Part shown: positions 17,589 to 26,846 of the stretch, in pieces
How positions within the stretch are numbered: position 1 is the stretch's first letter
Layout of the letters: every line of letters begins with the position of its first letter
Origin: Mycolicibacter senuensis
Lineage (GTDB): Bacteria > Actinomycetota > Actinomycetes > Mycobacteriales > Mycobacteriaceae
Assembly (NCBI RefSeq): GCF_002101885.1
Contig: NZ_LQPS01000051.1
Span: 30,935-94,934, forward strand
DNA: 64,000 nt
Direction of reading: 5' to 3'
The notes under the pieces: model-generated
The model's database searches: none
Seen by the model: the letters and a program-made list of their open reading frames with translations, nothing else
Told to the model about the DNA's origin: nothing
Translations under genes and position numbers: made by a program

Positions 17589-18371
17589 ATGTACATCGAT
17601 TACGAGGTCGCCGACCGGATCGCGACGATCACGCTGAACCGGCCCGAGGCCGCCAACGCCCAGAACCCCGAGCTGCTCGATGAACTCGACGCGGCGTGGA
17701 CCCGCGCGGCCGACGACGATGACGTCGCCGTGATCGTGTTGCGCGCCAACGGCAAACACTTCTCGGCCGGCCACGACCTCAAGGGCGGCGGCCCGGTGCC
17801 GGACAAGATCACCCTGGAGTTCATCTACAAACACGAGTGCAAGCGCTACCTGGAGTACACGCTGCGGTGGCGCAACGTGCCCAAGCCGTCGATCGCCGCG
17901 GTGCAGGGCCGCTGCATCTCCGGCGGGCTGATGCTGTGCTGGCCGTGCGACCTGATCATCGCGGCCGACGACGCCCAGTTCTCCGACCCGGTCGTGCTGA
18001 TGGGCATCGGCGGCGTCGAGTACCACGGGCACACCTGGGAACTGGGCCCGCGTAAAGCCAAGGAGATCCTGTTCACCGGCCGCGCGATGACCGCCCAGGA
18101 AGTCGAGCAGACCGGCATGGTCAACAAGGTGGTGCCACGCGACGAACTCGACGCCGAGACCCGCCGGCTCGCCGAGCACATCGCCACCATGCCCTCGTTC
18201 GCGCTGCGGCAGGCCAAGCGGGCGGTCAACCAGACCCTGGACGTCCAAGGCTTCTACTCGGCGGTCCAGTCCGCCTTCGACATCCACGAGACCGGCCACG
18301 GCAACGCGCTCTCGGTATGCGGCTGGCCGGTGCTGGTCAACCTCGACGAGATGAAGTCGCAGGTGAAGTAG
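17589..18371 (+). CDS. Enoyl-CoA hydratase
   Basis: A 260-residue crotonase. RPEAANAQNPELLDELD near residue 18, HFSAGHDLKGGG near 60 (oxyanion loop) and GRCISGGLMLCWPCDLIIAA near 106-125 are typical. The following DDAQFSDPVVLMGIGGVE region carries the second oxyanion and acid positions in a variant form. ATG 17589 is preferred over TTG 17559 because AAGGA precedes it. It is divergent from the TetR gene and downstream of a perfect palindrome, so it is probably induced by an acyl-CoA. It appears to be a single-gene unit or to read into the next kinase gene. Confidence 0.88.
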   Translation: MYIDYEVADRIATITLNRPEAANAQNPELLDELDAAWTRAADDDDVAVIVLRANGKHFSAGHDLKGGGPVPDKITLEFIYKHECKRYLEYTLRWRNVPKPSIAAVQGRCISGGLMLCWPCDLIIAADDAQFSDPVVLMGIGGVEYHGHTWELGPRKAKEILFTGRAMTAQEVEQTGMVNKVVPRDELDAETRRLAEHIATMPSFALRQAKRAVNQTLDVQGFYSAVQSAFDIHETGHGNALSVCGWPVLVNLDEMKSQVK

Positions 18372-18477
18372 CCGTCCAACGATGTTCGCGCCGTAGCGGG
18401 CGCCGCGCCCCGAGACGACCGGCCAGCAGACGGTCACATAGCTGGATCTGTGCGACTTCCGGTGAAAACCTGGGGCC

Positions 18478-19371
18478 ATGAGCACGATCCACGATGCCAT
18501 CGCCCTGGCGGCCTCCCACGGGTTGTACCTCGCCCCCGGAGATGCCCGGGCAACTGATGCCGGCCTGGACTATCGGGTCGTGATGGCTTCCGACGAGGGC
18601 GGGCGCCGCTGGGTGCTGCGGCTGCCGCGGCGTGCGGACGTCGCTGCAGGGATGGCCGCCGAGGCCCGCGTCCTCGACCTGGTGCGCCCGGTTCTCGCCG
18701 CCGACGGGATCGCCGTCCCGGACTGGCGGATTCGTTCCCCGGAGCTGGTCGCCTACCCGGCGCTGGCCGGTACACCGGGCCTGACCCTGAACGACGACGG
18801 CGGCCCGGACTGGCATATGGAGCCCGCCAGTCCCGACTACGCGATCCGCCTCGGCCGCCTGCTGGCGCGGCTGCACGCCATCACCGCCGAGCAGGCCGAG
18901 GCCGCGGGCGTCGAAGTGCGCACCCCCGGGCGGGTCCGGCAATCCTGGCGCGACGACATCACGGAGGTGTGCTCGGAGTTCACCGTCGCGCCCGAGCTCG
19001 CCGAGGCCTGGCAGGGCTGGCTGGCCGACGACACCTGCTGGCCCGACCAGACCGTGATGACCCATGGCGAGATCTACCCCGCACACGTCCTACTCGCCGA
19101 GGACGGCACCTTTGTCGGGGTGCTGGACTGGACCACCGCGCGCGTCGACGACCCCGCCCGCGACCTGGCCGCCCAGTACGGTGCCGCGGGCGAAGAGATG
19201 CTGCAGGCGACGCTGGAGGCCTACGCGCGGGCCGGCGGGCAGCTGCGCCCGGGTCTGGCGGCCCAAACCCGCCGGCTGTGGCACGCCTCGTCGATCGGTT
19301 TTGCCCGGTACGCGCTGACCACCCGAGCCGAGGGCGATGTCGCGGCCGCCGCGGCGATGCTGAACCCTTGA
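18478..19371 (+). CDS. Phosphotransferase family protein (APH fold)
   Basis: A 297-residue kinase-fold protein. VLRLPRRADVAAGMAAEARV near residue 44 gives the nucleotide-binding Lys/Arg strand region; the catalytic loop reads THGEIYPAHVLL (near 198), with Glu where most members have Asp after HG. The metal motif VLDWTTARVDDPARDLA (about 215-231) is intact. The HGE variant is seen in some macrolide-kinase-like proteins. It stands about 105 bases after the hydratase gene and converges with the FadD gene. The substrate is unknown. Confidence 0.8.
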   Translation: MSTIHDAIALAASHGLYLAPGDARATDAGLDYRVVMASDEGGRRWVLRLPRRADVAAGMAAEARVLDLVRPVLAADGIAVPDWRIRSPELVAYPALAGTPGLTLNDDGGPDWHMEPASPDYAIRLGRLLARLHAITAEQAEAAGVEVRTPGRVRQSWRDDITEVCSEFTVAPELAEAWQGWLADDTCWPDQTVMTHGEIYPAHVLLAEDGTFVGVLDWTTARVDDPARDLAAQYGAAGEEMLQATLEAYARAGGQLRPGLAAQTRRLWHASSIGFARYALTTRAEGDVAAAAAMLNP

Positions 19372-19382
19372 CGCTGCCGGCG

Positions 19383-20870
19383 CTAATTTCCTTGCATGGC
19401 TGCCATTTCGCCGGCCAGCGCCCGCAGCTCGCGTTTGAGCACCTTGCCGTAGCTGTTCTTGGGCAGCGCGTCGACGAACTCGTAGCGCTTGGGGCGCTTG
19501 AACCGGGCGATGCGTTCCAGCAGATGGGTATCCAGTTCGGCCGCCGAGGCTTCGCCGACGATGAAGGCCACCACGATCTCGCCCCATTCGGCATCCGGTG
19601 TGCCCACCACGCCGGCCTCGATGACACCCGGGTGGTCCAGCAGCGCCTCCTCGACCTCGCGCGGATAGATGTTGCTGCCCCCGCTGATCACCACGTCCTT
19701 GGAACGGTCGCGCAAGGTCAGGAAACCGCGTTCGTCGAAGCAGCCCTTGTCGCCGGTGAACAGCCAGCCGTCGGCGCTGAGGGCCTCGGCGGTGCCGTCC
19801 GGGTTGTCCCAGTAGCCGGCCATCACCACGTCGCCGCGGCAGACGATCTCGCCGACCTCGCCGACCGGCGCGGGTGTGCCGTCGTCGCGCAGCACCGCGA
19901 CTTCCACCCCGGAGCGCGGATAGCCCACCGAGGCCAGGACCGCGTCGTCACCGAGGTGGTCGGCGCGGGTCAGGCCGGTGATCGTCATCGGGGCTTCGCC
20001 CTGGCCGTAGAGCTGGGCGAACACCGGGCCGAACGCGGCCAGTGCGCGTTTGAGGTTCCCGAGGTACATCGGGCCGCCGCCGTAGATGATGGTGCGCAGG
20101 TTGGCCGGGCGCTCGCGTCCGGTGTCCACCAGTCGCGCGACCATGGTCGGCGCCAGAAACGCGGTGGCGCCCGGATGATGCCCGCACAGGTCGAGGAATT
20201 CGCCGGCGTCGAACGCCCCCGACGCCGGCACCACCTGCCGGGCCCCGCGCAGCACGTAGGGTGCGATGTACAGCCCGGAGCCGTGCGACATCGGGGCGCC
20301 GTGGATCAGACTGCAGTCGGCATCCGGGTCGTCGAGGTCGGCCAGATGCGCCACCGTCATCGCCGTCAGGTTGCGGTGGGTCAGCATCGCGCCCTTCGAG
20401 CGTCCGGTGGTGCCGCTGGTGTAGAACAGCCATGCCAGCCGGGTCGGGTCCGGATCCGGCGGTGCGGTCGGCTCACCCTGAAATCGCTCCAGATACGCTG
20501 TGCTGCCGATGATCTCGATGGGTACGGCACCGGTCAGCCCGGCGGCGAGCGTCGGCGACGCGAAGACCAGGTCGGCGCCGGCGTCGGCGATGATCTGGGC
20601 CATCTCGCGCGGGTGCAGCTTGTAGTTGACCGGGACGACGACGCAGTCCGCCGCCCAGGTGGCGAACATCAGCTCGATGATCTCGGGCCGGTTCTCGCTG
20701 GCGATCACGATCCGGGCGCCGGGCCCGCCCGCCCGGCGCAGCGACCCCGCCAAACGCAGCGCGCGATCGGCCAGCTCTCGCCAGGTGTGCAGCAGGCGCT
20801 CGCCGTGGTACACCGCCCCCCGCTCGCCGAATCGGGCCGCGGCCTGATCCAGCAGCGTGAACAGGTTCAC
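19383..20870 (-). CDS. Acyl-CoA synthetase (FadD-type, ANL superfamily)
   Basis: A 495-residue adenylate-forming enzyme that activates a carboxylic acid with ATP and CoA. The phosphate loop YTSGTTGRSKG lies near 156-166. GYPRSGVEVAVL and GWLFTGDKG (core motifs) and the C-terminal RSKDVVISGGSNIYPREVEE hinge and PKNSYGKVLKR catalytic Lys are present. The start is GTG 20870, overlapping the SDR stop by four bases. It is the last gene of a minus-strand operon with a second FadD, an SDR, a GntR regulator and a beta-propeller protein. Confidence 0.92.
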   Translation of the reverse strand: MNLFTLLDQAAARFGERGAVYHGERLLHTWRELADRALRLAGSLRRAGGPGARIVIASENRPEIIELMFATWAADCVVVPVNYKLHPREMAQIIADAGADLVFASPTLAAGLTGAVPIEIIGSTAYLERFQGEPTAPPDPDPTRLAWLFYTSGTTGRSKGAMLTHRNLTAMTVAHLADLDDPDADCSLIHGAPMSHGSGLYIAPYVLRGARQVVPASGAFDAGEFLDLCGHHPGATAFLAPTMVARLVDTGRERPANLRTIIYGGGPMYLGNLKRALAAFGPVFAQLYGQGEAPMTITGLTRADHLGDDAVLASVGYPRSGVEVAVLRDDGTPAPVGEVGEIVCRGDVVMAGYWDNPDGTAEALSADGWLFTGDKGCFDERGFLTLRDRSKDVVISGGSNIYPREVEEALLDHPGVIEAGVVGTPDAEWGEIVVAFIVGEASAAELDTHLLERIARFKRPKRYEFVDALPKNSYGKVLKRELRALAGEMAAMQGN

Positions 20871-21640
20871 GGCTGCACCCAGTGCGAGTCGAGCCCGAAG
20901 TCCGAGAGGTACTTGGTCGAACTCCAACCGCCGTCGACCACGATGGTCTGGCCGTTGATGAATGCGCCCGCCTCCGAACACAAGAAGGCGACGGTGTTGG
21001 CGATGTCGTCGATCCGGCCCAGCCGCGGATACGGCGTCATCTCGGTGTTGATCTTGCGGAAGCGCGGGTCGTCGAGGCGCTTCTCGACCATCGGCGTGAC
21101 GGTGACGCCCGGGGCCACCGCGTTGCACCGGATGCCCTGTGCCCCGTACTGGCAGGCGATGTGGGTGGTCAGCGCGGTCATCCCGCCCTTGGCGGCGGAG
21201 TAGGCCCCGCCCCGCAAGCCGCCGACCACCGCGAAGGTGGAGGTGACGTTGATGATCGCCGACCCGGGCCGCAGGTGCGGCAGCACGTCGCGGGCCAGCC
21301 GGAACGGCGCCCGCAGCATCAGGTTCAGGAAGTGGTCGAGGGTGTCGTCGTCGGTGTCGTGCAGCGGCTTCGGGCTGCCGACCCCGGCATTGTTGATCAG
21401 ATAGTCCACCCGGCCCCACCGGGCCAGCGCGGCGTCGACGATCTGTTGCGGGGCATCGGCCGCGGTGAGGTCGACGGCCAAGGTGGCGATGCGGTCCGGG
21501 TCGCCGATCTCGGCGGCGAGACCGGCCAGCCGATCGGCGTCGCGGCCGGTCCCCAGCACCGCCAGGCCGTCCGCGGCAAATTTTGTGGCGCAACCGAATC
21601 CGATTCCGCTGCTGGCGCCCGTGACGATCGCCACCTGCAT
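20867..21640 (-). CDS. SDR family oxidoreductase
   Basis: A 257-residue classical short-chain dehydrogenase. VTGASSGIGFG near residue 7, NNAGVG near 89, the catalytic Ser of NVTSTFA near 136, and YSAAKGG near 152 are all intact. The C-terminal VVDGGWSS is typical. It overlaps the following FadD by four bases and starts two bases after the upstream FadD ends, so it is firmly within the operon. It probably oxidises a hydroxyl or reduces a ketone on the acid handled by the two synthetases. Confidence 0.9.
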   Translation of the reverse strand: MQVAIVTGASSGIGFGCATKFAADGLAVLGTGRDADRLAGLAAEIGDPDRIATLAVDLTAADAPQQIVDAALARWGRVDYLINNAGVGSPKPLHDTDDDTLDHFLNLMLRAPFRLARDVLPHLRPGSAIINVTSTFAVVGGLRGGAYSAAKGGMTALTTHIACQYGAQGIRCNAVAPGVTVTPMVEKRLDDPRFRKINTEMTPYPRLGRIDDIANTVAFLCSEAGAFINGQTIVVDGGWSSTKYLSDFGLDSHWVQP

Positions 21641-21642
21641 GC

Positions 21643-23193
21643 TCAGTCACCTCCCTTAGCCCGGGCCAGCACTGCCCGGATGTGCTGTTTGACAACCTTG
21701 CCGGCATCGTTCTTGGGCAATTCGTCCCAGATCTCCACCTGTTCGGGAGCTTTGAACACCGCGACACCGTGCGCGGTCAGCAGTTCGCGCAACTCGGCCA
21801 CGTCGGGGCCGGTGCCGCCGGCCGGGACGATCACCGCGCAGGCGCGTTCCCCGGTGCGCTCGTCGGGCACGCCGACCACGGCGATTTCGGCGATGCCGGG
21901 ATGGCCGATCAGGATGTCCTCCACCTCCCGCGCGGAGATGTTCTCGCCGTTGCGGATGATGACGTCCTTGAGCCGGCCGGTGACCAGCAGATAGTCCTCG
22001 TCGACCCAGCGGCCCAGATCGCCGGTCGCGAAGTAGCCGTCGGCGTCGAAGCAGCCCTGCTCGTCCTCGCTGCGCCGGTATCCCACCAGCATCTGCGGCC
22101 CCCGGACGTAGATCTCGCCCTCGCCGGGCGGGGCGCCCTGGTGGGCGACCAACTTGATGTCGGCGATCCCGGCCCGGCCGTCGGTGTCCGCGGCGTAGGC
22201 GCGCTCGTGGGCGCCGACCGCGCCGACCGTGGTCACCGGGACCTCGCTGGACCCGTACACCCGGGTGACGGCGGCGGTGCCGAAGTAGTCGGCCGCCTGG
22301 CGGATCAACGACGCCGGAACGGAGGCGCCGCCGCAGACGAAGAGCTTCAGGTCGGGCAGCCGGGTGCCGGCGCGGCGGGCGGCGGCCAGCAGCTGGACCA
22401 GAAACGGTGTCGCGCCCGCCACGTGGGTGCAGTGTTCGGCCAGCATCAGCGCCACGGCCGCGTCGGCATCCCAGGTGTCCATCAGCACCGCGGTGGCGCC
22501 CAGCAGCAGCGGAGCCTCGAACGCATAGATCGACCCGCCGATATGGGCGATCGGGGACGGCACCAGAAACGTGGCACCGGTCTCCAGCAGCCAGTGCCGC
22601 CCGAGCTGAGCGATCAGCGCATTGATCGAGTTGTGGCTGTGCAGCACCCCTTTCGATCGGCCGGTGGTGCCGGAGGTATACAACAGCAACAACACCGCGT
22701 CGGGGTCCACCGGCGGCAGCGACACCGGTTCGCGCGGGTGGTCGGTCAGCGCGCGGTAATCGGTGCCGGCGACCGGGGCGGCGGCACGCACCGACACCAC
22801 CTCCGGTGGCTCGGCGAGCGCAGCGGTCACCCGGGCCACCATGGCGGAGTAGTCGTGACCGCGGAAGCGTTGCGGGGCGAACAACATTCGGCTGCCCGAA
22901 TCGGCCAGGATGAACGTCAGTTCGGCGTCCCGCAGTGACGGCAGGATCGGGTTGACCACCATCTGAGCCAGTGCCGCGGCCAGGTAGATCACGGCGGCCT
23001 CGTGCCAGTTCGGCAGCATGAACGACACCACGCTGCCGGCCGGCATCTTCTCCGCCATCGTCCCGGCCAGCGCGTGCGCCGCGGCGTGCAGTTCCCGGCA
23101 GGTCAGCCGGGTGTCGCCGTCGACCAGCAGGACTCGGTCGGGAGTCCGACCGGCTTCCTGCGCCAGGGCGTCGGCCAGCGTGTGCCGCCTCAC
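21643..23193 (-). CDS. Acyl-CoA synthetase (FadD-type, ANL superfamily)
   Basis: A 516-residue adenylate-forming CoA ligase. The phosphate loop reads YTSGTTGRSKGVLHSH (near 176-191); YGSSEVPVT, GYFATGDLG and the hinge RLKDVIIRNGENISAREVED follow. The catalytic C-terminal Lys is in LPKNDAGKVVK. GTG 23193 overlaps the GntR stop by four bases. Two different FadD proteins in the same operon suggest two acid substrates, or activation of an acid before and after processing. Confidence 0.92.
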   Translation of the reverse strand: MRRHTLADALAQEAGRTPDRVLLVDGDTRLTCRELHAAAHALAGTMAEKMPAGSVVSFMLPNWHEAAVIYLAAALAQMVVNPILPSLRDAELTFILADSGSRMLFAPQRFRGHDYSAMVARVTAALAEPPEVVSVRAAAPVAGTDYRALTDHPREPVSLPPVDPDAVLLLLYTSGTTGRSKGVLHSHNSINALIAQLGRHWLLETGATFLVPSPIAHIGGSIYAFEAPLLLGATAVLMDTWDADAAVALMLAEHCTHVAGATPFLVQLLAAARRAGTRLPDLKLFVCGGASVPASLIRQAADYFGTAAVTRVYGSSEVPVTTVGAVGAHERAYAADTDGRAGIADIKLVAHQGAPPGEGEIYVRGPQMLVGYRRSEDEQGCFDADGYFATGDLGRWVDEDYLLVTGRLKDVIIRNGENISAREVEDILIGHPGIAEIAVVGVPDERTGERACAVIVPAGGTGPDVAELRELLTAHGVAVFKAPEQVEIWDELPKNDAGKVVKQHIRAVLARAKGGD

Positions 23194-23927
23194 GGGCCGG
23201 GCTGTCCCATCACCCGGTGCAGCGTCATCGAGTACCGGTAGTCCTCGCCGGCATGGGTGTTCACCGTCACCTGGGCGACCTCGCCCTCGGAGGTGGTGTA
23301 GCTGCGTTGCATCTGCAGCGCGGCGGTTCCGGGTTCCACGGCCAGTTCGCCGGCGAGTTCCGCGGTGATGATCACCGCGCGGATGTGCTGGCGCACCTCG
23401 ACCACGCTGACCCCGAACACGTCCTCGATCAGCGGGAAGATCGGACCGGTGTGCCGCTGCAGCAATCGGCCGACGCGCGCGAACGCGCGATTGATGTAGT
23501 ACTCGGTCCGGCAGATCGGCGCGCTCTGGCCGTCGGCTCGCCGGTAGCCGCGCACCGCCAGCCACTCGGTGCCCGCCGGCAGCCCGGTGCGCGCGGCGAT
23601 GCCGTCGTCGACGGTGACCATGGCGTTGGAGTCGATCTCGAAGGATGAGCCGGCGGCGAAGGCGACCAGGTCGTCGATCGACACCACATCCTGGGCGTAG
23701 CAGTTGGTCGCGGCGCGAGGGATCACCACGGTGCCCGCACGCGGGCGCGAGACCACGAGGTTGTCCTCCCGCAGCCGCCGCAGCGCCTCCCGGACGGTGT
23801 AACGGCTGACCGAGAACCGTTCGCACAGTTCGTGTTCGGTGGGCAACTGCGAGCCCACCGGATACACCCCGTCGGCGATCTCCTTGCGCAGCGCCCGTGC
23901 CACCTTGAGGTAGCGGTGGTCGGTCAC
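23190..23927 (-). CDS. GntR family regulator with UTRA ligand domain
   Basis: A 245-residue GntR/HutC-type regulator. The winged helix covers about residues 1-72: KVARALRKEIADGVYPVGSQ, then LCERFSVSRYTVREALRRL and a wing with RPRAGTVV. The UTRA effector domain follows, with RTEYYINRAF near 140 and a C-terminal SMTLHRVMG. It lies inside the operon it probably controls. The perfect palindrome at 25635-25653, in the divergent 5' region of this operon, is a candidate site; the effector is unknown. Confidence 0.9.
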   Translation of the reverse strand: MTDHRYLKVARALRKEIADGVYPVGSQLPTEHELCERFSVSRYTVREALRRLREDNLVVSRPRAGTVVIPRAATNCYAQDVVSIDDLVAFAAGSSFEIDSNAMVTVDDGIAARTGLPAGTEWLAVRGYRRADGQSAPICRTEYYINRAFARVGRLLQRHTGPIFPLIEDVFGVSVVEVRQHIRAVIITAELAGELAVEPGTAALQMQRSYTTSEGEVAQVTVNTHAGEDYRYSMTLHRVMGQPGP

Positions 23928-25540
23928 GGGCCGACCGGGCGTAGTGCCAGCACGCTGCCCTCCCCGTCGGCGGCGACGAACAGTGTGCCGTCCGGGCCGC
24001 GTGCGATGCCGGCGAACGGGCCTTGCGGACCGGAGAACGGCGGCATGCCCTTCAGCGGCTTGGGCACCACGCCCGGCGGCGGTCCGATCGGCAGGCCGGC
24101 GGCGATGGTGTGTCGCGATCCGGTGGCGAGGTCGACGGCGAGCACCTCGCGGCTGCCCGCGTCCACGATGTAGAGCCGGCCGTCGGCCGGCAGAATGCCC
24201 TGCGGCCGGGCCAGGCCGTCGACCACCGTCTCGGTCCCCGACGCGCCGACCCGCACCACCCGCCCGGCGCCGGATTCGGCCACCAGGTGCGAGCCGTCGC
24301 CGGCGGCGGCGACGCCCACCGGGCCGGCCAGTCCCGCGGCGAGCACGTCGACCTCACCGGCGCCGACGCGCAGCACCCGGCCGGTGCCGAACTCGGTGAC
24401 CACCACCCCGGCGGGTCCCGCCGTGACCCCGTAGAGCTGGTCGAGACCGTCGGCGAGCACCTCGCAGGCCGACTGCGCCGGCCGGTAGCGGCTGACCTGC
24501 CCGCCGGAGGTGGTGACGACGAACTCGCCGGCGCCGACCGCGGCCACCCCCCGGACGAAGCCGGGATAGCCGGGGCTGAACAGCATGCCCAGCGTCTGCA
24601 GCCGGCCTTGAGATCCGGGAGCGTCGCCGACCGCGTAGAAGTAGGTGCCATCGGCGACGTAGAGCGTTCCGGTGGCGTCGACGGTGAGATCCAGCGGCCA
24701 GTTCAGTCCGCCGGGCAGCACCGTGGTCACCGCACCGCCGGTGACCTCGGCGATCTCGCCGCTGAAGTTGGAGGCGAACAGCCGCTCGCCGACGAACGTG
24801 CAGTTGTCCAGTCCGGGATTCAGCTGTGCCAGCACGGTGTGATCACCGCTGCGCGGGTCGATGTGCAACACCTGGCCGCTGGCCGCCTGGGTCGAGACGA
24901 TGAATCCGTCGGCGTCGAATTTCACCGAGTCGGGAACGCCGAGATCCCCTACAACCCGCTGCGGCAGGGCGTCGGTCGCGAAGGGGTCGATGCGCCAGAT
25001 CTCGTTGGCGGTCATCACCGGGAAGTACAGCAGCCCGTCGGGGCCGACCTCCATGGCGTTGGGTGACGGCAGGTTCTCGGCCAGGATGCGCTGCGCCCCG
25101 GTGGCACGGTCCAACTCCATCAGCCGGCCGCCGTCGCGGCACTCCCCGACGAACAGCCGGTCTTGATGCACGGTGATCCCGTTCGCACACGGCAGGTCGT
25201 CGCGCAGCACCCGGGCGCGCCCGTTGTCGAGCGCACTGACCCGGGCGTCCATCACCTCGGTGGCATACAGCGTGCCGGCGGAGTCGAAGGCCACGTCGTC
25301 GGGAGCGACGACGTCGCCGCCGCGGGCGCTGATGACCGCCAGCTCGCCGGTGCTCACGTCCAGCGCACTGATCTGGCTGCCGGTGACCTGGGCGACGTAG
25401 ACCCGGCCATCCGGGCCGGTGCGCAGGCCGTTGGCGCCGAACAGCCGGCTCGGTGCGGTGACCCGCTCCAGTCGCCAGCCGGGCGTGACCGTCGGATCGG
25501 TCCGCCCGTCGCGCGGAAGAAGCGGGGAGGGTGCCGTCAT
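23924..25540 (-). CDS. SMP-30/NHL-type beta-propeller protein (double-length)
   Basis: A 538-residue protein made almost entirely of repeated propeller-blade sequences such as GPDGRVYVAQVTGSQISALD and GPDGLLYFPVMTANEIWRID. This is nearly twice the length of a single SMP-30/gluconolactonase propeller, suggesting two propellers in tandem or one large propeller. There is no signal peptide, so it is cytosolic. ATG 25540 is preferred; a TTG at 25558 is possible. It is the first gene of the FadD/SDR/FadD operon and may hydrolyse a lactone to release an acid for the synthetases; that role is inferred. Confidence 0.8.
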   Translation of the reverse strand: MTAPSPLLPRDGRTDPTVTPGWRLERVTAPSRLFGANGLRTGPDGRVYVAQVTGSQISALDVSTGELAVISARGGDVVAPDDVAFDSAGTLYATEVMDARVSALDNGRARVLRDDLPCANGITVHQDRLFVGECRDGGRLMELDRATGAQRILAENLPSPNAMEVGPDGLLYFPVMTANEIWRIDPFATDALPQRVVGDLGVPDSVKFDADGFIVSTQAASGQVLHIDPRSGDHTVLAQLNPGLDNCTFVGERLFASNFSGEIAEVTGGAVTTVLPGGLNWPLDLTVDATGTLYVADGTYFYAVGDAPGSQGRLQTLGMLFSPGYPGFVRGVAAVGAGEFVVTTSGGQVSRYRPAQSACEVLADGLDQLYGVTAGPAGVVVTEFGTGRVLRVGAGEVDVLAAGLAGPVGVAAAGDGSHLVAESGAGRVVRVGASGTETVVDGLARPQGILPADGRLYIVDAGSREVLAVDLATGSRHTIAAGLPIGPPPGVVPKPLKGMPPFSGPQGPFAGIARGPDGTLFVAADGEGSVLALRPVGP

Positions 25541-25634
25541 GACTTCGGACGTTATCAAGCGCAGTTAGTCCAGACAATAGCCGTCGGCGATGCGCATCAA
25601 GGCCTTGACGCGCAAATAAGCACTGCGGAATAGT

Positions 25635-25653
25635 GTTCTGCAATACGCAGAAC
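25635..25653. promoter_or_regulatory. Perfect palindrome GTTCTGC-N5-GCAGAAC in a divergent 5' region
   Basis: GTTCTGC-AATAC-GCAGAAC is an exact 7-bp inverted repeat with a five-base spacer. It lies directly before the ribosome site and TTG start of the CaiB gene at 25662 and about 95 bases from the divergent propeller-gene start. Binding here would block the CaiB operon and could affect both directions. The GntR protein of the minus-strand operon is the nearest regulator; its half-site preference is unknown. Confidence 0.65.
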
Positions 25654-25661
25654 GGAGTATT

Positions 25662-26846
25662 TTGTCCGAACAAATCACGGCTGGCGTTGCCGGGGGCGCT
25701 CCGGCGAGCGGACCGCTGCACGGTGTCCGCGTGGTCGACCTGACGACGATGGTGATGGGCCCCTACTGCACGCAGATCATGGCCGACATGGGCGCCGACG
25801 TCATCAAAGTCGAGCCGCCCGAGGGCGATGCCACCCGCTACATCTCGGCGGGCCCCGCGCCGGACATGAGCGGGGTGTTCGTCAACGTCAACCGCGGCAA
25901 ACGCGGCATCGTGCTGGACCTGCGCACCGCCGAGGGCAAGGCGGCGATGACCGCGCTGATCGCCGGCGCCGATGTGTTCATCCACTCGATGCGCGCCAAG
26001 GCGATCACCAAGCTGGGCCTGGGCTACGACGAGGTCGCCGCGATCAACCCCGCGATCGTCTACACCAACTGCTACGGCTACTCCCGCCGCGGACCCGACG
26101 GCGACCGCCCGGCCTACGACGACACCATCCAAGCCGAATGCGGACTACCCGCGGTGCAACAGCAGCTCACCGGCCGGGCCGACTACGTGGGCACCATCAT
26201 GGCCGACAAGATCGCCGGGCTGACCGCCCTGTACGCCACGATGATGGCGCTGTTCCACCGGGAGCGCACCGGGCAGGGCCAGGAGGTCGAGGTCGCGATG
26301 TTCGAGACCATGGCCTCGTTCATGCTCGTCGAACACGCCAACGGCGCGATGTTCGACCCGCCGCTGGGGCCGGCGGTCTACCCGCGCACGGTGGCGCCCA
26401 ACCGGCGCCCATATCAGACCAGCGACGGACAGATTGCCGCGCTGATCTACAACGACAAGCACTGGAACGCCTTCATCGACGCGGTGCAGCCCCCCTGGGC
26501 ATCCGAGCAATACGCCACCCTGGCGCAGCGCGCCCGGCAGATCGACACCGTCTACGGGCTGCTGGCCGAGACCATGAAGGAACGCAGCACCGCCGAATGG
26601 CTGAAGCTGTTGCACGAGTTGGAGATACCGGCCGCCCCGCTGAACACCCCGGGCGACCTCTTCGACGATCCGCATCTCAACGCGGTCGGCCTGTTCGAGA
26701 CCGTCGACACCCCGGCCGGGCCGGTGCGCTTTCCCGGCGTGCCCACCTGGTTGTCGCGTACCCCCGGCCGGGTCGCCGGCCCGGCGCCGGAGCTGGGAGC
26801 CCACACCGCGGCGGTGCTCGCCGAACTCGGGATCGGCGGCGCATGA
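25662..26846 (+). CDS. CaiB/BaiF family CoA-transferase
   Basis: A 394-residue type III CoA-transferase of full length. GVRVVDLTTMVMGPYCTQIM near residue 20, ADVIKVEPPEGDATR, and the catalytic Asp in RPAYDDTIQAECG (about 147-159) are present. The small domain and the C-terminal PAPELGAHTAAVL tail are intact. The start TTG follows GGAG and a perfect palindrome. It overlaps the first of four consecutive acyl-CoA dehydrogenase genes by four bases, so CoA loading is coupled to dehydrogenation. Confidence 0.92.
   Translation: MSEQITAGVAGGAPASGPLHGVRVVDLTTMVMGPYCTQIMADMGADVIKVEPPEGDATRYISAGPAPDMSGVFVNVNRGKRGIVLDLRTAEGKAAMTALIAGADVFIHSMRAKAITKLGLGYDEVAAINPAIVYTNCYGYSRRGPDGDRPAYDDTIQAECGLPAVQQQLTGRADYVGTIMADKIAGLTALYATMMALFHRERTGQGQEVEVAMFETMASFMLVEHANGAMFDPPLGPAVYPRTVAPNRRPYQTSDGQIAALIYNDKHWNAFIDAVQPPWASEQYATLAQRARQIDTVYGLLAETMKERSTAEWLKLLHELEIPAAPLNTPGDLFDDPHLNAVGLFETVDTPAGPVRFPGVPTWLSRTPGRVAGPAPELGAHTAAVLAELGIGGA

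Noticed and set aside
16629..18500. Continuous minus-strand frame spanning TetR and antisense to the hydratase
   Set aside because: It joins unrelated pieces in a frame different from the true TetR gene; no domain and no plausible start.
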